Assembly (NCBI RefSeq): GCF_016806125.1
Contig: NZ_CP047170.1
Coordinates: 62,001 to 126,000 of the forward strand
DNA length: 64,000 bases
Source of the DNA: Ponticoccus alexandrii
Lineage (GTDB): Bacteria > Pseudomonadota > Alphaproteobacteria > Rhodobacterales > Rhodobacteraceae
Reading direction: 5' to 3'
Shown: piece by piece, positions 1 through 8,762 of the stretch
How the letters are laid out: each line of letters opens with the position of its first letter
Position numbering within the stretch: position 1 is the first letter of the stretch
Made by a program: the position numbers and the translations under genes
The notes under the pieces: model-generated
The model's database searches: none
What the model saw: the letters and a program-made list of their open reading frames with translations, nothing else
What the model was told of the DNA's origin: nothing

Positions 1-451
1 CACCATGTCGATCCTGGACAGGCTCAGGGGCGCGCTTGGCCTTGTGGACCGGCGCCGTGCCCAAGCGCGGGCGCAGCAGGTGCTGGAGGATCTCAGGATC
101 GTCGCCAGCGACGTGGACGCGCCGGTCTCGTCGCTGTCGGGCGGCAACCAGCAGCGGGTCCTGATCGGGCGCTGGCTGGCGACCGAGCCACGCCTGCTGA
201 TCCTGCACGGGCCGACCGTGGGGGTCGATGTGGGATCCAAGGACACCATCTTCCGCATCATTCAGGCGCAGGCCGAGGCGGGCATGGGCATTGTCATCGT
301 TTCGGACGACCTGCCGGAGTTGTTGCAGAACTGCGACCGCATCGCGGTGATGCGGAACGGGCGCATCCACGACACCTTCGAGGCCGCAGATATCGACGAA
401 GACAGGCTCTACACGGCCATCGCGGGCGCGCAGGCGCTGGATGCGGCGTAA
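1..451 (+). CDS. Sugar ABC transporter ATP-binding protein, C-terminal fragment (5' end outside window)
   Basis: This is the last part of a two-domain sugar ABC ATPase of the RbsA/XylG type, which powers uptake of a monosaccharide through the permease that follows. The frame is open to base 1, so the first nucleotide-binding domain and most of the second lie upstream of the window. The signature motif SLSGGNQQR is intact. The Walker B region reads LLILHGPTVGVD, where the family usually has LILDEPT; the acidic Asp and catalytic Glu are therefore His and Gly. In two-domain importers one site is often degenerate, so this does not by itself mean a dead gene. The permease gene begins 12 bases after the stop, so the two are surely one operon. 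The sugar cannot be told from this fragment. Confidence 0.9.
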   Translation, partial: TMSILDRLRGALGLVDRRRAQARAQQVLEDLRIVASDVDAPVSSLSGGNQQRVLIGRWLATEPRLLILHGPTVGVDVGSKDTIFRIIQAQAEAGMGIVIVSDDLPELLQNCDRIAVMRNGRIHDTFEAADIDEDRLYTAIAGAQALDAA

Positions 452-463
452 GGACAGCAGACC

Positions 464-1513
464 ATGACCATGACACGCACCGACTCCCCCGACGTGACGC
501 AACCTGCAACCCCGCACTCCGCCGGCTACCGCTTCTGGACCTGGTCCGCGCAGCACCCGACGGTGTTCCCGCTGGCGCTGATCGTACTGACCTGCCTTGT
601 GGTGGGGGCGATCAACACCGACTTCTGGCAGCTGGCCAATCTGTTCGACATCCTGCGCGCCTCGGTGGTGCGGGGGCTGTTCGCACTGGGGGTGCTGGTG
701 GTTCTGGCCTCGGGCGGGCTGGATGTGTCCTTCACCGCCGTCGCAGCGCTGGTGATGTACACGCTGACGCTATTCGTGGTGAATGTCGCGCCGGACCTCG
801 GCATGGCGCCCATTCTGGCGCTGGCGGCGCTGACAGGCGCGGGGCTGGGTGCGATCAACGGGCTGCTGGTCAACGTGCTGAAGGCGCCGGCGCTGATCGT
901 CACCATCGGCACGCAATACGCCTTTCGCGGCTTCCTGCTGACCTTTGTCGGCACGGCACTGTTCATGAACATTCCCGCAGCGATGGACGGGTTCGGACGG
1001 CTGACGCTGATCTCGGTCACCACCGAGCGCGGGCTGGCGGTCGAGCTTCCGGCCTATTTCCTGGTGCTTCTGGTGGCGGCGCTGGTCACCTGGTGGATGC
1101 TTAACTTCACCATGATCGGCCGGGCGATCTTTGCCGTGGGCGGCAAACCGGACATCGCCGCGCGGCTGGGCTACAGGGTTGGCCGCGTGCGGGTCTTCGC
1201 CTTTGCCTTCGCCGGGCTGCTGGCGGGTCTGGCGGGGGTGATCCACGTCACCGCGAACCGGCTGGCCAATCCCTTCGACCTTGCCGGAAGCGAGTTGCCC
1301 GTGATCGCCGCCGTTGTGCTGGGCGGCGCCCGCATCACCGGCGGTTCGGGCAGCGTTCAGGGTACCTTGCTGGGCGTTCTGCTGATCACTTTGGTCAGCA
1401 ACGTGCTGATCCTCGTCGGAATCCCCAGCAGCTGGCAGACCGCGATCCTTGGTGGCTTCATTCTTGTAGCGGGCTTGTTCTTCGCCCGTCTCGACAAGGT
1501 GCGCGCCGCCTGA
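464..1513 (+). CDS. Sugar ABC transporter permease (RbsC-like)
   Basis: A 349-residue inner-membrane permease of the BPD_transp_2 family (RbsC, XylH, AraH), the usual partner of RbsA-type ATPases. After a polar N-terminus of about 30 residues it shows roughly nine to ten hydrophobic segments. The stretch VVLGGARITGGSGSVQGT near residue 285 is the conserved cytoplasmic motif of these permeases (normally GG.SI.GG.G...GT), which contacts the ATPase. The length is typical. It starts 12 bases after the ATPase stop codon. No periplasmic binding protein is visible downstream, so that component is probably upstream of the window. The substrate is unknown. Confidence 0.93.
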   Translation: MTMTRTDSPDVTQPATPHSAGYRFWTWSAQHPTVFPLALIVLTCLVVGAINTDFWQLANLFDILRASVVRGLFALGVLVVLASGGLDVSFTAVAALVMYTLTLFVVNVAPDLGMAPILALAALTGAGLGAINGLLVNVLKAPALIVTIGTQYAFRGFLLTFVGTALFMNIPAAMDGFGRLTLISVTTERGLAVELPAYFLVLLVAALVTWWMLNFTMIGRAIFAVGGKPDIAARLGYRVGRVRVFAFAFAGLLAGLAGVIHVTANRLANPFDLAGSELPVIAAVVLGGARITGGSGSVQGTLLGVLLITLVSNVLILVGIPSSWQTAILGGFILVAGLFFARLDKVRAA

Positions 1514-1808
1514 CGGTGACGGGCGGCCCGGGCCACAGGCACCATCCGCTGCGGAGATCCTCACCGCGGGAACCGCCAGACCCCGAATTTATTAACATAA
1601 CTATGGTTATAAGAATTTTTCCTGTAGGCGCAAAGTTAGACTGTCCCACATTTTCAAATCAGAAGTGTCACACCTTTCCTGTTGCTGACAGGATTGGAGT
1701 GGACCGTGGGATTGGTGTTGATGAGCGAACGAGATTGACCCGCGCCGAACTGACTCTGCGCGAAGGGCACCGGATCGAGGATATGCTTAGGCAAAGGACT
1801 CGACGCCG

Positions 1809-2021
1809 TTGATCTTCGCGGTAGCGATCAAGGAGCCAATGCGGACCCAGGTCGGCACCTTCTCCGGGCACGAGGTTGGGGCGGAAAGCTGGGCCATGCT
1901 CGCCAGCCTCATTGCCAACTGCAAGATGAGCGACGTCGATCCGGTCAGCTATATCACCGAGACACTGCGGGCCTTGCTCGACAGCCGCCCCAAGCGCCGC
2001 ATCGAAAATGCTCATGTCCCA
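1809..2021 (+). pseudogene. Remnant of an IS66-family transposase (C-terminal end)
   Basis: The frame from 1809 gives about 70 residues that match the C-terminal tail of IS66 TnpC transposases: a G-H-E-x-G-A-E-S-W-A-M segment, then LASLIANCKMSDVDPVSYI and a final PKRRIE. In intact IS66 proteins the same tail reads roughly like SLIETCKLNDVDPxAYL followed by a short K/R-rich end. The DDE catalytic core, the terminal inverted repeats and the accessory orfs are all absent, so this is a dead fragment. After about residue 71 the similarity stops, and the reading continues into unrelated sequence. Confidence 0.7.
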
Positions 2022-2075
2022 GCCCTTCGGGATCGCGCCAGGCCTCGCAGCATAGGGCGTCACCAAAGCGCCTAG

Positions 2076-2096
2076 GGCACCGGCAATACCGGTGCC
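2076..2096. terminator. Hairpin downstream of lpd
   Basis: GGCACCGG and CCGGTGCC form a perfect 8-bp stem with a five-base loop. It lies about 100 bases past the lpd stop codon on the minus strand. There is no clear T-run, so it may be a factor-assisted terminator or simply an old repeat. Confidence 0.35.
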
Positions 2097-2197
2097 GCAG
2101 TCGGTCGTTCGCAGGGGGGTTGTAGAGGACGAATTCAAACAGTCGTGGGCAGTAAGTACCGGAGATTGCGCTTCAGGCATCGAACTGCTCGATCTTA

Positions 2198-3889
2198 TCA
2201 AAGGTCGGTCAAACTCCCCAAGTGAGCTTCAGCGGAGAAGGCGACCGTTTCCGACAATGTGGGATGCGGATGAATCGTAAGCGAAAGGTCGTGCGCATCT
2301 GCCCCCAGCTCGATGGCCAGTGTGATCTCGGCGATGAGGTCGCCGGCGTTTGCACCAACGATGGCCCCACCCAGAACACGCCCGGTTTCCGGGTCGAACA
2401 AAAGCTTTGTCAGCCCGTCGCTGCGTCCCATCGACAGGGCGCGGCCCGACGCCATCCAGGGGAACGACGCCTTTTCGACCTTGATGCCCTCGGCCTTGGC
2501 GCGGGTTTCGGTTAGGCCGACCCAGGCGATCTCGGGGTCGGTATAGGCGACCGAGGGGATGCAGCCCGCGTCAAAGGCGACCTTTTCGCCGCAGGCCACC
2601 TCCGCCGCGACCTTGCCTTCATGGGTCGCCTTATGCGCCAGCATCGGCTGGCCGACGACATCCCCGATGGCAAAGATATGTGGCTGCCGCGTGCGCATCC
2701 GGGCGTCCACGGGCAGGAAACCCTCGGGCGTGAGCTCAATGCCCGCGGCCTCTGCGCCGATCTTCGCGCCATTGGGTCGGCGGCCCACCGCGACGAGGAT
2801 GCGATCGTAGAACTCGGTAACCTCGCCCTTCGGCGTCCCGAACCGGGCCTCCAACGTGTCGCCGGCGGTGACGCCGGTGACGCGCGTGTCGGTGTGGATC
2901 GTCAGACCCTTGTCACGCAGACGCTTGGTCAATGGTGCGACGATGTCCTTGTCGGCACCGGGGATGATCTGAGGCGTGGCCTCGACGATGTCGATCTTGC
3001 TTCCCAGCGTGTGATAAGCCTGCGCCATTTCCAACCCGATGATGCCGCCGCCGATGACCAGCATGCGGGGCGGCACGTTCGTCAGCTCTAGTGCGCCTGT
3101 GCTGTCGATGATGCGGGGATCCTCGGGCAGGAAGGACAGAGGCGCGGGTTCCGAGCCGACCGAGATGATCGCCTGATCGAAGGTCAGCCTCCGCGTGTCG
3201 TCCTCTGCGTCAATCATCAGGCTGTTGGCTCCGGTGAAAGTCGCCTTGCCCTGAATGACCTTCACCTTGCGGCGCTTGGCCAGACCGACAAGCCCGGTGG
3301 TCAGGCGCGCAACAACGTCATCCTTGAAGCCGCGGATCTTGTCGAGATCGATTTCGGGCCTGCCGAAGCCAAGCCCGTGGTCCCGGGCGGCTTCGGCTTC
3401 GTCCAGAACCTTGGCGATATGCAGCAGGGCTTTCGAGGGGATGCAGCCAACGTTCAGGCAGACGCCGCCCAGGGTCGGGCGCGGGTCGATCAGGGTCACG
3501 TCGCGGCCCAGATCCGCCGCGCGGAAGGCGGCCGTATAGCCGCCGGGCCCGGCACCGATTACGACAAGCGAGGCATGATCGTCCGAGGCAGGCGCTGCGG
3601 ACGGAGTCGTGGCGGGGGCCGTGGCAGGTGTCGCCACCTCGGCTGTGGCGCCGTCGGAGGTTTCCAGCCGGATCACCAGATGGCCCTCGCTGACCGTCTC
3701 GCCGACCTGAACCAGCATCTCTGTAACGGTACCGGCCATCGGGCTCGGCACGTCCAGCGTCGCCTTGTCCGTCTCCAGCGTGAGGATCGCGTCGTCTTTG
3801 GCGATCCTGTCACCCGGCGCGACAAGCAGCTCGATGATAGGCACGTCACTGAAATCACCAATGTCGGGGATATAAATATCCTTGATCAT
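2198..3889 (-). CDS. lpd: Dihydrolipoyl dehydrogenase with N-terminal lipoyl domain (E3 of pyruvate dehydrogenase)
   Basis: The flavoprotein E3 reoxidises dihydrolipoyl groups of the 2-oxoacid dehydrogenase complex with NAD+. Residues 1-80 are a lipoyl domain with the lipoylation motif ETDKATLDVPSP. A proline/alanine linker follows, then the FAD site (VVIGAGPGGYTAAFRAA), the redox disulfide GGVCLNVGCIPSK, the NAD site (VIGGGIIGLEMAQ) and the C-terminal HPHPTLSE with the catalytic His-Glu pair. The protein is 563 residues, about 90 longer than plain E3 because of the lipoyl domain, an arrangement known in beta- and gammaproteobacteria. I chose the ATG at 3889, which follows GAGGGA; a GTG one codon upstream is also possible. 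It lies 9 bases after aceF and ends the operon. Confidence 0.95.
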   Translation of the reverse strand: MIKDIYIPDIGDFSDVPIIELLVAPGDRIAKDDAILTLETDKATLDVPSPMAGTVTEMLVQVGETVSEGHLVIRLETSDGATAEVATPATAPATTPSAAPASDDHASLVVIGAGPGGYTAAFRAADLGRDVTLIDPRPTLGGVCLNVGCIPSKALLHIAKVLDEAEAARDHGLGFGRPEIDLDKIRGFKDDVVARLTTGLVGLAKRRKVKVIQGKATFTGANSLMIDAEDDTRRLTFDQAIISVGSEPAPLSFLPEDPRIIDSTGALELTNVPPRMLVIGGGIIGLEMAQAYHTLGSKIDIVEATPQIIPGADKDIVAPLTKRLRDKGLTIHTDTRVTGVTAGDTLEARFGTPKGEVTEFYDRILVAVGRRPNGAKIGAEAAGIELTPEGFLPVDARMRTRQPHIFAIGDVVGQPMLAHKATHEGKVAAEVACGEKVAFDAGCIPSVAYTDPEIAWVGLTETRAKAEGIKVEKASFPWMASGRALSMGRSDGLTKLLFDPETGRVLGGAIVGANAGDLIAEITLAIELGADAHDLSLTIHPHPTLSETVAFSAEAHLGSLTDL

Positions 3890-3898
3890 CACGGTCCC

Positions 3899-5173
3899 TC
3901 AGATTGAAACACGCCGGAAGTCGGTCAGGCTCCGGCAGATATGTTGCAGGAACCGCGCAGCGGCCACGCCGTCGACCACGCGGTGATCCCAGCTGAGGCT
4001 GACCGGCTGGATCAGGCGCGGCTGGACGCAGTCATCGCGCCAGACGGGCTGGACCTCGGCGCGGGTCATGCCAAGGATCGCAACCTGCGGCGCGTTGATG
4101 ATGGGCGTGAAGCCGGTCCCGCCGATCCCGCCAAGCGACGAGATGGTGAAGGTCGCCCCGGACATCGCCGCCGGAGACAGCTTGCCGATCCTCGCCTGCG
4201 CGGCCAGCTCACCCATCTCTGCGGCGATTTCGGCAACGCTCTTGCGGTCGGCTTCCTTGATCACGGGCACGACCAGACCTTCTGGCGTGTCGGCCGCGAT
4301 GCCGATGTTCCAGTAGCGCTTGAGCACGATCTCATCGCCGTCAAGCGAGCTGTTGAACTTCGGATAGGCCTTCAGCGCCGACACCACGGCTTTTACGGTA
4401 AAGGCCAGAAGCGTGATCTTGGCATCGTCCGGGCCAGCCTCGTTGTTCAGGATCTTGCGGAAGTCTTCCAGGTCGGTGACGTCGGCCTTGTCGAAATTGC
4501 AGACATGCGGGATCACCATGGCGTTGCGCGCCAGCGCGGGGCCGGAGATACGGACGATCCGGCTCAGTATCAAACGCTCGACCGGGCCGAACTTCTCATA
4601 GTCTTCCTGGGGCCAGTCCGGCAGGTCGCCGACCGTAGAGGAGGCCGGGCGCGGGGTGCTTTCCGACAGGCGGGCCTTGACGAAGCCTTCGACATCCTCG
4701 CGCAGGATGCGCGATTTCGGGCCGGTGCCCGTGACCTCGGCCAGCGGCACGCCAAGCGTGCGCGCATAGCGGCGGATCGAGGGCGAGGCATGGCTTTTTC
4801 CACTGGTCACCAAGGGTGCCGTTGGCGCGGCAGGTTCGGGCGCGGGGGCCGTCGCCGGGGACATCCGAGGTGCAGAGGTCGGAGCCTCAGGGGTTTTTTC
4901 CTGCACAGCCGTAGCCTTGGGGGCCTCGCCTTCGATGATCTCGAACCGGGCCAGCAGGGTGCCTTGGCTGACGCTGTCGCCCTGGCTGATCAGAAGCTCA
5001 ACGATCCGGCCTGCGTGCGACGCGGGCACGTCGAGCGTCGCCTTGTCCGACTCCAGCACGATCAGAGTGTCGTCGACCTGCACGCTGTCGCCCACGGAAA
5101 CCGGGATTTCGACAATCGGAACGTCCTTGAAGTCCCCGATATCGGGCACATGGATGTCGATGATAGTGCTCAT
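3899..5173 (-). CDS. aceF: Dihydrolipoamide acetyltransferase (E2 of pyruvate dehydrogenase)
   Basis: E2 is the core of the pyruvate dehydrogenase complex and transfers the acetyl group from lipoamide to CoA. The 424-residue protein has one N-terminal lipoyl domain (ESDKATLDVPAS, residues 1-80), an Ala/Pro-rich linker, an E3/E1-binding domain (SIRRYARTLGVPLAEVTGTG near residue 135) and a C-terminal acyltransferase domain ending with the catalytic LSWDHRVVDG (His and Asp). One lipoyl domain is at the short end for AceF-type E2. The start is supported by GGAGAG upstream. It lies 13 bases after aceE and 9 before lpd, so the three subunits are co-expressed. Confidence 0.95.
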   Translation of the reverse strand: MSTIIDIHVPDIGDFKDVPIVEIPVSVGDSVQVDDTLIVLESDKATLDVPASHAGRIVELLISQGDSVSQGTLLARFEIIEGEAPKATAVQEKTPEAPTSAPRMSPATAPAPEPAAPTAPLVTSGKSHASPSIRRYARTLGVPLAEVTGTGPKSRILREDVEGFVKARLSESTPRPASSTVGDLPDWPQEDYEKFGPVERLILSRIVRISGPALARNAMVIPHVCNFDKADVTDLEDFRKILNNEAGPDDAKITLLAFTVKAVVSALKAYPKFNSSLDGDEIVLKRYWNIGIAADTPEGLVVPVIKEADRKSVAEIAAEMGELAAQARIGKLSPAAMSGATFTISSLGGIGGTGFTPIINAPQVAILGMTRAEVQPVWRDDCVQPRLIQPVSLSWDHRVVDGVAAARFLQHICRSLTDFRRVSI

Positions 5174-5186
5174 GCGCTCTCTCCGT

Positions 5187-7868
5187 TCAAAGGGTCCAGG
5201 GCGCCTCGGCGCCGGGCTCGATCCCGAGGTCCGACAGGGCCTTGCTCAGCACGTCCTCGCCGACCTCACCGCGCTCCGCGAGCGACCTGATTGCGGCGAA
5301 GGCAATGTGCTGTCGGTCGACTTCGAAGAACCGGCGCAGTGCCTTGCGGTTGGCCGAGCGGCCAAAGCCGTCGGTGCCGAGGATGGTCATCGGGACAGGC
5401 AGGAACGGCGCGATCTGGGCGGCGAAATTGCGCACGTAATCGCTGGCGGCAATCACCGGACGGTCGCCGGGCAACAGGGTTTCCAGATGGCTGCGGCTGC
5501 GGTCCTTCGGCCCGGCAAAGCGGTTCTGACGCTCTGTGGCCATCGCATCGCGGGCAAGCTCGGTATAGGAAGTCGCCGAGAACACATCTGCCGCGATGCC
5601 ATAGTCTGCCTCGAGGATCTCGGCGGCGGCGATCACTTCCAGCAGGATGGTGCCAGAGCCGATCAGACGCACGCGCTTGTCGGCGTTCGGCAGGGTGGCG
5701 CGCAGCTTGTAGAGCCCGCGGATGATGTCTTCTTCGACACCCTCGGGCATGGTCGGCTGGGCATAGTTTTCGTTCATGACGGTGAGGTAGAAGAACTCGT
5801 CGCGCTTCTCGTCCAGCATTCGCGTCATGCCGTACTCCATGATCACCGCCAGCTCATAGGCGAAGGCGGGATCATAGGCGCGACAGTTCGGAATCGCGGC
5901 GGCGGCCATGTGGCTGGCGCCGTCCTGGTGTTGCAGCCCCTCGCCGGACAGCGTGGTGCGCCCGGCGGTCGCGCCCAGCAGGAACCCTCTTGTGCGCTGG
6001 TCGGCAGCTGCCCAGATCAGGTCGCCGACCCGCTGGAAACCGAACATCGAATAGTAGATATACACCGGCAGCAGTTCGGTATCGTGAACCGAATAGGCGG
6101 TTCCGGCGGCAGTCCAGGAACTCAGGGCACCGGCCTCGGTGATGCCCTCTTCGAGAAGCTGCCCGTTGACCGCCTCCTTGTAGAACATCATCGAACCCTT
6201 GTCCTCGGGATCGTAAAGCTGTCCCTGCGGTGCGTAGATGCCGATCTGCCGGAACAGGTTGTCCATGCCGAAGGTCCGGGCCTCGTCGGCCACGATCGGC
6301 ACGATGCGGGGGCCGAAGGCCTTGTCCTTCAGCAGGTTGCCAAGGATCCGTACGGCGGCCATCGTGGTCGACATTTCCTTGCCGTCCGCGCCCAGTGCGA
6401 AACCTGCGTATTTCGCCGGTTCGGGCCGGGCGGGGGCGCTGGAGGTCGCATTGCCGGCGCGCGTCGGCAGGGGGCCGCCAAGCGCGGCGCGTCGCCCTTT
6501 CAGATAGCGGATCTCGTCACTGTCCTCGGCGGGCTTGTAGAATTCCAGTCCCTCGACCGCCTTGTCGGTGAGCGGCAGATCAAAGCGGTCGCGGAAGGCC
6601 AGCAGCGCCTCGATATCCAGCTTCTTGGCCTGATGCGCGGTCATGCGGGATTCGCCCGCGCCGCCCATGCCGTAGCCTTTCTTGGTCTTGGTCAGGATGA
6701 CGGTCGGACGCCCCTTATGCGCCTTGGCGGCGGCAAAGGCGGCGTGCAGCTTCTTCAGGTCATGACCACCGCGTTTTAGCTTGTGAATGTCATCATCGCT
6801 CATGTGCCGGACCAGCGCGGCGCTTTCGGGGTCGAGATCGAAGAACCTAGCGCGGTTGTAGTCGCCTGCCTTGGACCCGAGATCCTGATAGGCGCCATCG
6901 ACGGTTTCCGCGAAGCGGCGCAGCAGAACGTGGTTCTTGTCGGCGGCGAAAAGGCTGTCCCACTCGGAGCCCCAGAGCACCTTGATGACGTTCCAGCCGG
7001 CGCCGATGAACAGCGATTCCAGTTCCTGAATGATCTGGCCGTTGCCGCGCACCGGGCCATCGAGCCGCTGAAGGTTGCAGTTTACGATAAAGGTCAGGTT
7101 GTCGAGGTTTTCGCGCGCCGCGAGGGTCAGGCCCGCGATGGATTCCGGCTCATCCATCTCGCCATCGCCGAAGACACCCCAGACGTGGCGCTCTTGTGTT
7201 TCGGCCAGCCCGCGCGCCTGAAGATATCGCATGAACCGGGCCTGGTAGACCGCGCTGAGCGGACCGATCCCCATTGAGCCGGTCGGCACCTGCCAGAAAT
7301 CCTTCATCAGCCACGGATGGGGATAAGAGCAAAGACCCTTGCCCGGAACCTCTTGCCGGTAGTTGGCGATGTCCTCCTCGCTCAGCCGCCCTTCGAGGAA
7401 GGCGCGGGCGTAGATGCCGGGCGCCGAATGCGGCTGGAAATAGACCAGATCACCGCCAAAGGTCTCTGACTGCGCCCGGAAGAAATGATTGAAGCCGACC
7501 TCGAATATCTCGGCTGCCGACGCATAGGAGGCGATATGCCCGCCAAGTTCGCCGTAGGCACGGTTCGCACGCACCACCATCGCCAGCGCGTTCCAGCGGA
7601 TGATCGAGGTGATCCGTTCCTCCACCGCCAGATCGCCGGGATAAGCGGGCTGCTGCGCAAGCGGGATCGTGTTGCGATAAGCCGAATAGGGAAGGCCGCT
7701 GGTCGTGACCCCGATCAGCCGCGCGTGGTCGAGAACACGGTTCAGAACGAAATTCGCGCGTTCGGGGCTGGCATTGCGGGTCAGGCTTTCAATCGACTCT
7801 ACCCATTCGGCGGTTTCTGCGGGGTCGATATCGGCACTGGGCAGGATTTGGGAGGGCTGTCTTGTCAT
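5187..7868 (-). CDS. aceE: Pyruvate dehydrogenase E1 component, homodimeric type
   Basis: E1 decarboxylates pyruvate with thiamine diphosphate and acetylates the lipoyl group of E2. At 893 residues it is the single-chain homodimeric form, not the two-chain alpha/beta form. The ThDP/Mg motif starts at FGDGEMDEPES and ends with NCN about 30 residues later. The start at 7868 is preceded by AAGGAGAT with good spacing. It is the first gene of the aceE-aceF-lpd operon. The promoter should lie in 7869-7990, shared with the divergent Lrp-type gene, which is a natural candidate regulator. Rhodobacterales commonly encode the alpha/beta form, so this may be a second, conditional complex. Confidence 0.96.
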   Translation of the reverse strand: MTRQPSQILPSADIDPAETAEWVESIESLTRNASPERANFVLNRVLDHARLIGVTTSGLPYSAYRNTIPLAQQPAYPGDLAVEERITSIIRWNALAMVVRANRAYGELGGHIASYASAAEIFEVGFNHFFRAQSETFGGDLVYFQPHSAPGIYARAFLEGRLSEEDIANYRQEVPGKGLCSYPHPWLMKDFWQVPTGSMGIGPLSAVYQARFMRYLQARGLAETQERHVWGVFGDGEMDEPESIAGLTLAARENLDNLTFIVNCNLQRLDGPVRGNGQIIQELESLFIGAGWNVIKVLWGSEWDSLFAADKNHVLLRRFAETVDGAYQDLGSKAGDYNRARFFDLDPESAALVRHMSDDDIHKLKRGGHDLKKLHAAFAAAKAHKGRPTVILTKTKKGYGMGGAGESRMTAHQAKKLDIEALLAFRDRFDLPLTDKAVEGLEFYKPAEDSDEIRYLKGRRAALGGPLPTRAGNATSSAPARPEPAKYAGFALGADGKEMSTTMAAVRILGNLLKDKAFGPRIVPIVADEARTFGMDNLFRQIGIYAPQGQLYDPEDKGSMMFYKEAVNGQLLEEGITEAGALSSWTAAGTAYSVHDTELLPVYIYYSMFGFQRVGDLIWAAADQRTRGFLLGATAGRTTLSGEGLQHQDGASHMAAAAIPNCRAYDPAFAYELAVIMEYGMTRMLDEKRDEFFYLTVMNENYAQPTMPEGVEEDIIRGLYKLRATLPNADKRVRLIGSGTILLEVIAAAEILEADYGIAADVFSATSYTELARDAMATERQNRFAGPKDRSRSHLETLLPGDRPVIAASDYVRNFAAQIAPFLPVPMTILGTDGFGRSANRKALRRFFEVDRQHIAFAAIRSLAERGEVGEDVLSKALSDLGIEPGAEAPWTL

Positions 7869-7943
7869 GGATATCTCCTTTGATGGGACTCTAGAGATTT
7901 CGGCGCGACCGATGTTGCCAAACGTGTCGCTTCTGGTAAGAAA

Positions 7944-7962
7944 ATTAGAGTTATCGCCTAAT
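7944..7962. promoter_or_regulatory. Possible Lrp-type operator between aceE and the regulator gene
   Basis: ATTAG and CTAAT form an inverted repeat with a 9-base spacer in the 120-base gap between two divergent genes. AT-rich dyads of this size are typical of Lrp/AsnC sites. The arms are short, so this is only a candidate. Confidence 0.3.
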
Positions 7963-7990
7963 ATTGTGGGTTCTTGTGCTGGAAATCACT

Positions 7991-8458
7991 ATGACTTGGC
8001 CAAAGCTGGATAGAATTGACCTTAGGATTCTTGCCGAACTTCAGCGGGATGCCCGCATCTCAATTCAGGATCTGAGCAGCCGGGTCGGCCTCTCTTCGAG
8101 CCCCTGCGCCAGGCGGGTTCGCAACCTTGAGAAAAACGGGGTCATTCGAGGTTACACGGTGGTGATCGACGAGCCTAAGATGGGCTTTCCGATCAGCGTT
8201 TTTGTCTCCGTCAAACTGGACCATCAGGTCGACGACCGGCTGCGCAGTTTCGAACTGTCCGTGCGGGACTTTCCCGAGGTGACCGACTGCTGGCTCATGA
8301 CGGGGGACCGGGACTACCTGTTGCGGATCGCGGTGGCTGATCTTTTCGAGTTCGAGCATTTTCTGACCGGAAAACTGACGAAAGTGACGGGCGTTGCCTC
8401 GCTGGAGTCGTCCATTCCGATCCGGCGCGTGAAGGAAAATGCCGCCCGTCTGGATTAG
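7991..8458 (+). CDS. Lrp/AsnC family transcriptional regulator
   Basis: A 155-residue regulator with an N-terminal winged helix-turn-helix (DRIDLRILAELQRDARISIQ, then LSSRVGLSSSPCARRVRNLE) and a C-terminal RAM ligand-binding domain with the usual glycine turn MTGDRDYLLRIAV. The family forms dimers to octamers and usually binds amino acids or 2-oxo acids. I chose the ATG at 7991; an upstream TTG at 7964 would add nine residues that do not fit the family. It is divergent from aceE with about 120 bases between, so control of the pyruvate dehydrogenase operon is likely. The effector is unknown. Confidence 0.9.
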   Translation: MTWPKLDRIDLRILAELQRDARISIQDLSSRVGLSSSPCARRVRNLEKNGVIRGYTVVIDEPKMGFPISVFVSVKLDHQVDDRLRSFELSVRDFPEVTDCWLMTGDRDYLLRIAVADLFEFEHFLTGKLTKVTGVASLESSIPIRRVKENAARLD

Positions 8459-8762
8459 GCGGCGGCAGGAACCGGCCGAACGACTGGGAGCGTTCAGATG
8501 GGTGTGATCTCAAGGTCGGGACGCTCTTTCCGATGCGCGATGCGTCGACCCTTTCGGGGAGGACGATCGCGGAGGCAGAGGCCGACATACTGTCCCGGGC
8601 GGTCTTGGTCGGGCAGGTCCATAACGCGGCGCCGTTGACCGGAGGCCTTAGCCTGGCCAGTGCCATGCGCGTCCCCTGCACCATCGCCGCCACGCGCGCG
8701 CCCGGCGCGCTTGCGCCAGACGACGAAGCCGAATACCAAAATCCTACCTGCAGACGCTCGTT
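8459..8762. other. Gap before hmgA with no assignable gene
   Basis: A 77-codon frame at 8533-8766 ends in an ATGA overlap with the hmgA start, which could be real coupling, but its protein (beginning MRDASTLSGRTIAEAEAD) matches no family I recognise and has no clear ribosome-binding site. Because hmgA is itself broken, this may be another decayed gene. Confidence 0.4.

Larger units (their letters stand above)
1514..2197. other. Non-coding stretch between the sugar transporter and lpd; holds an IS66 fragment and a hairpin
   Basis: No intact gene is supported here. The stretch contains an AT-rich patch near 1585-1640, a fragment of an IS66-type transposase (1809-2021) and an 8-bp inverted repeat (2076-2096). 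Other open frames in it look like shadows with no recognisable protein. It is probably the scar of an old insertion between two unrelated operons. Confidence 0.6.
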
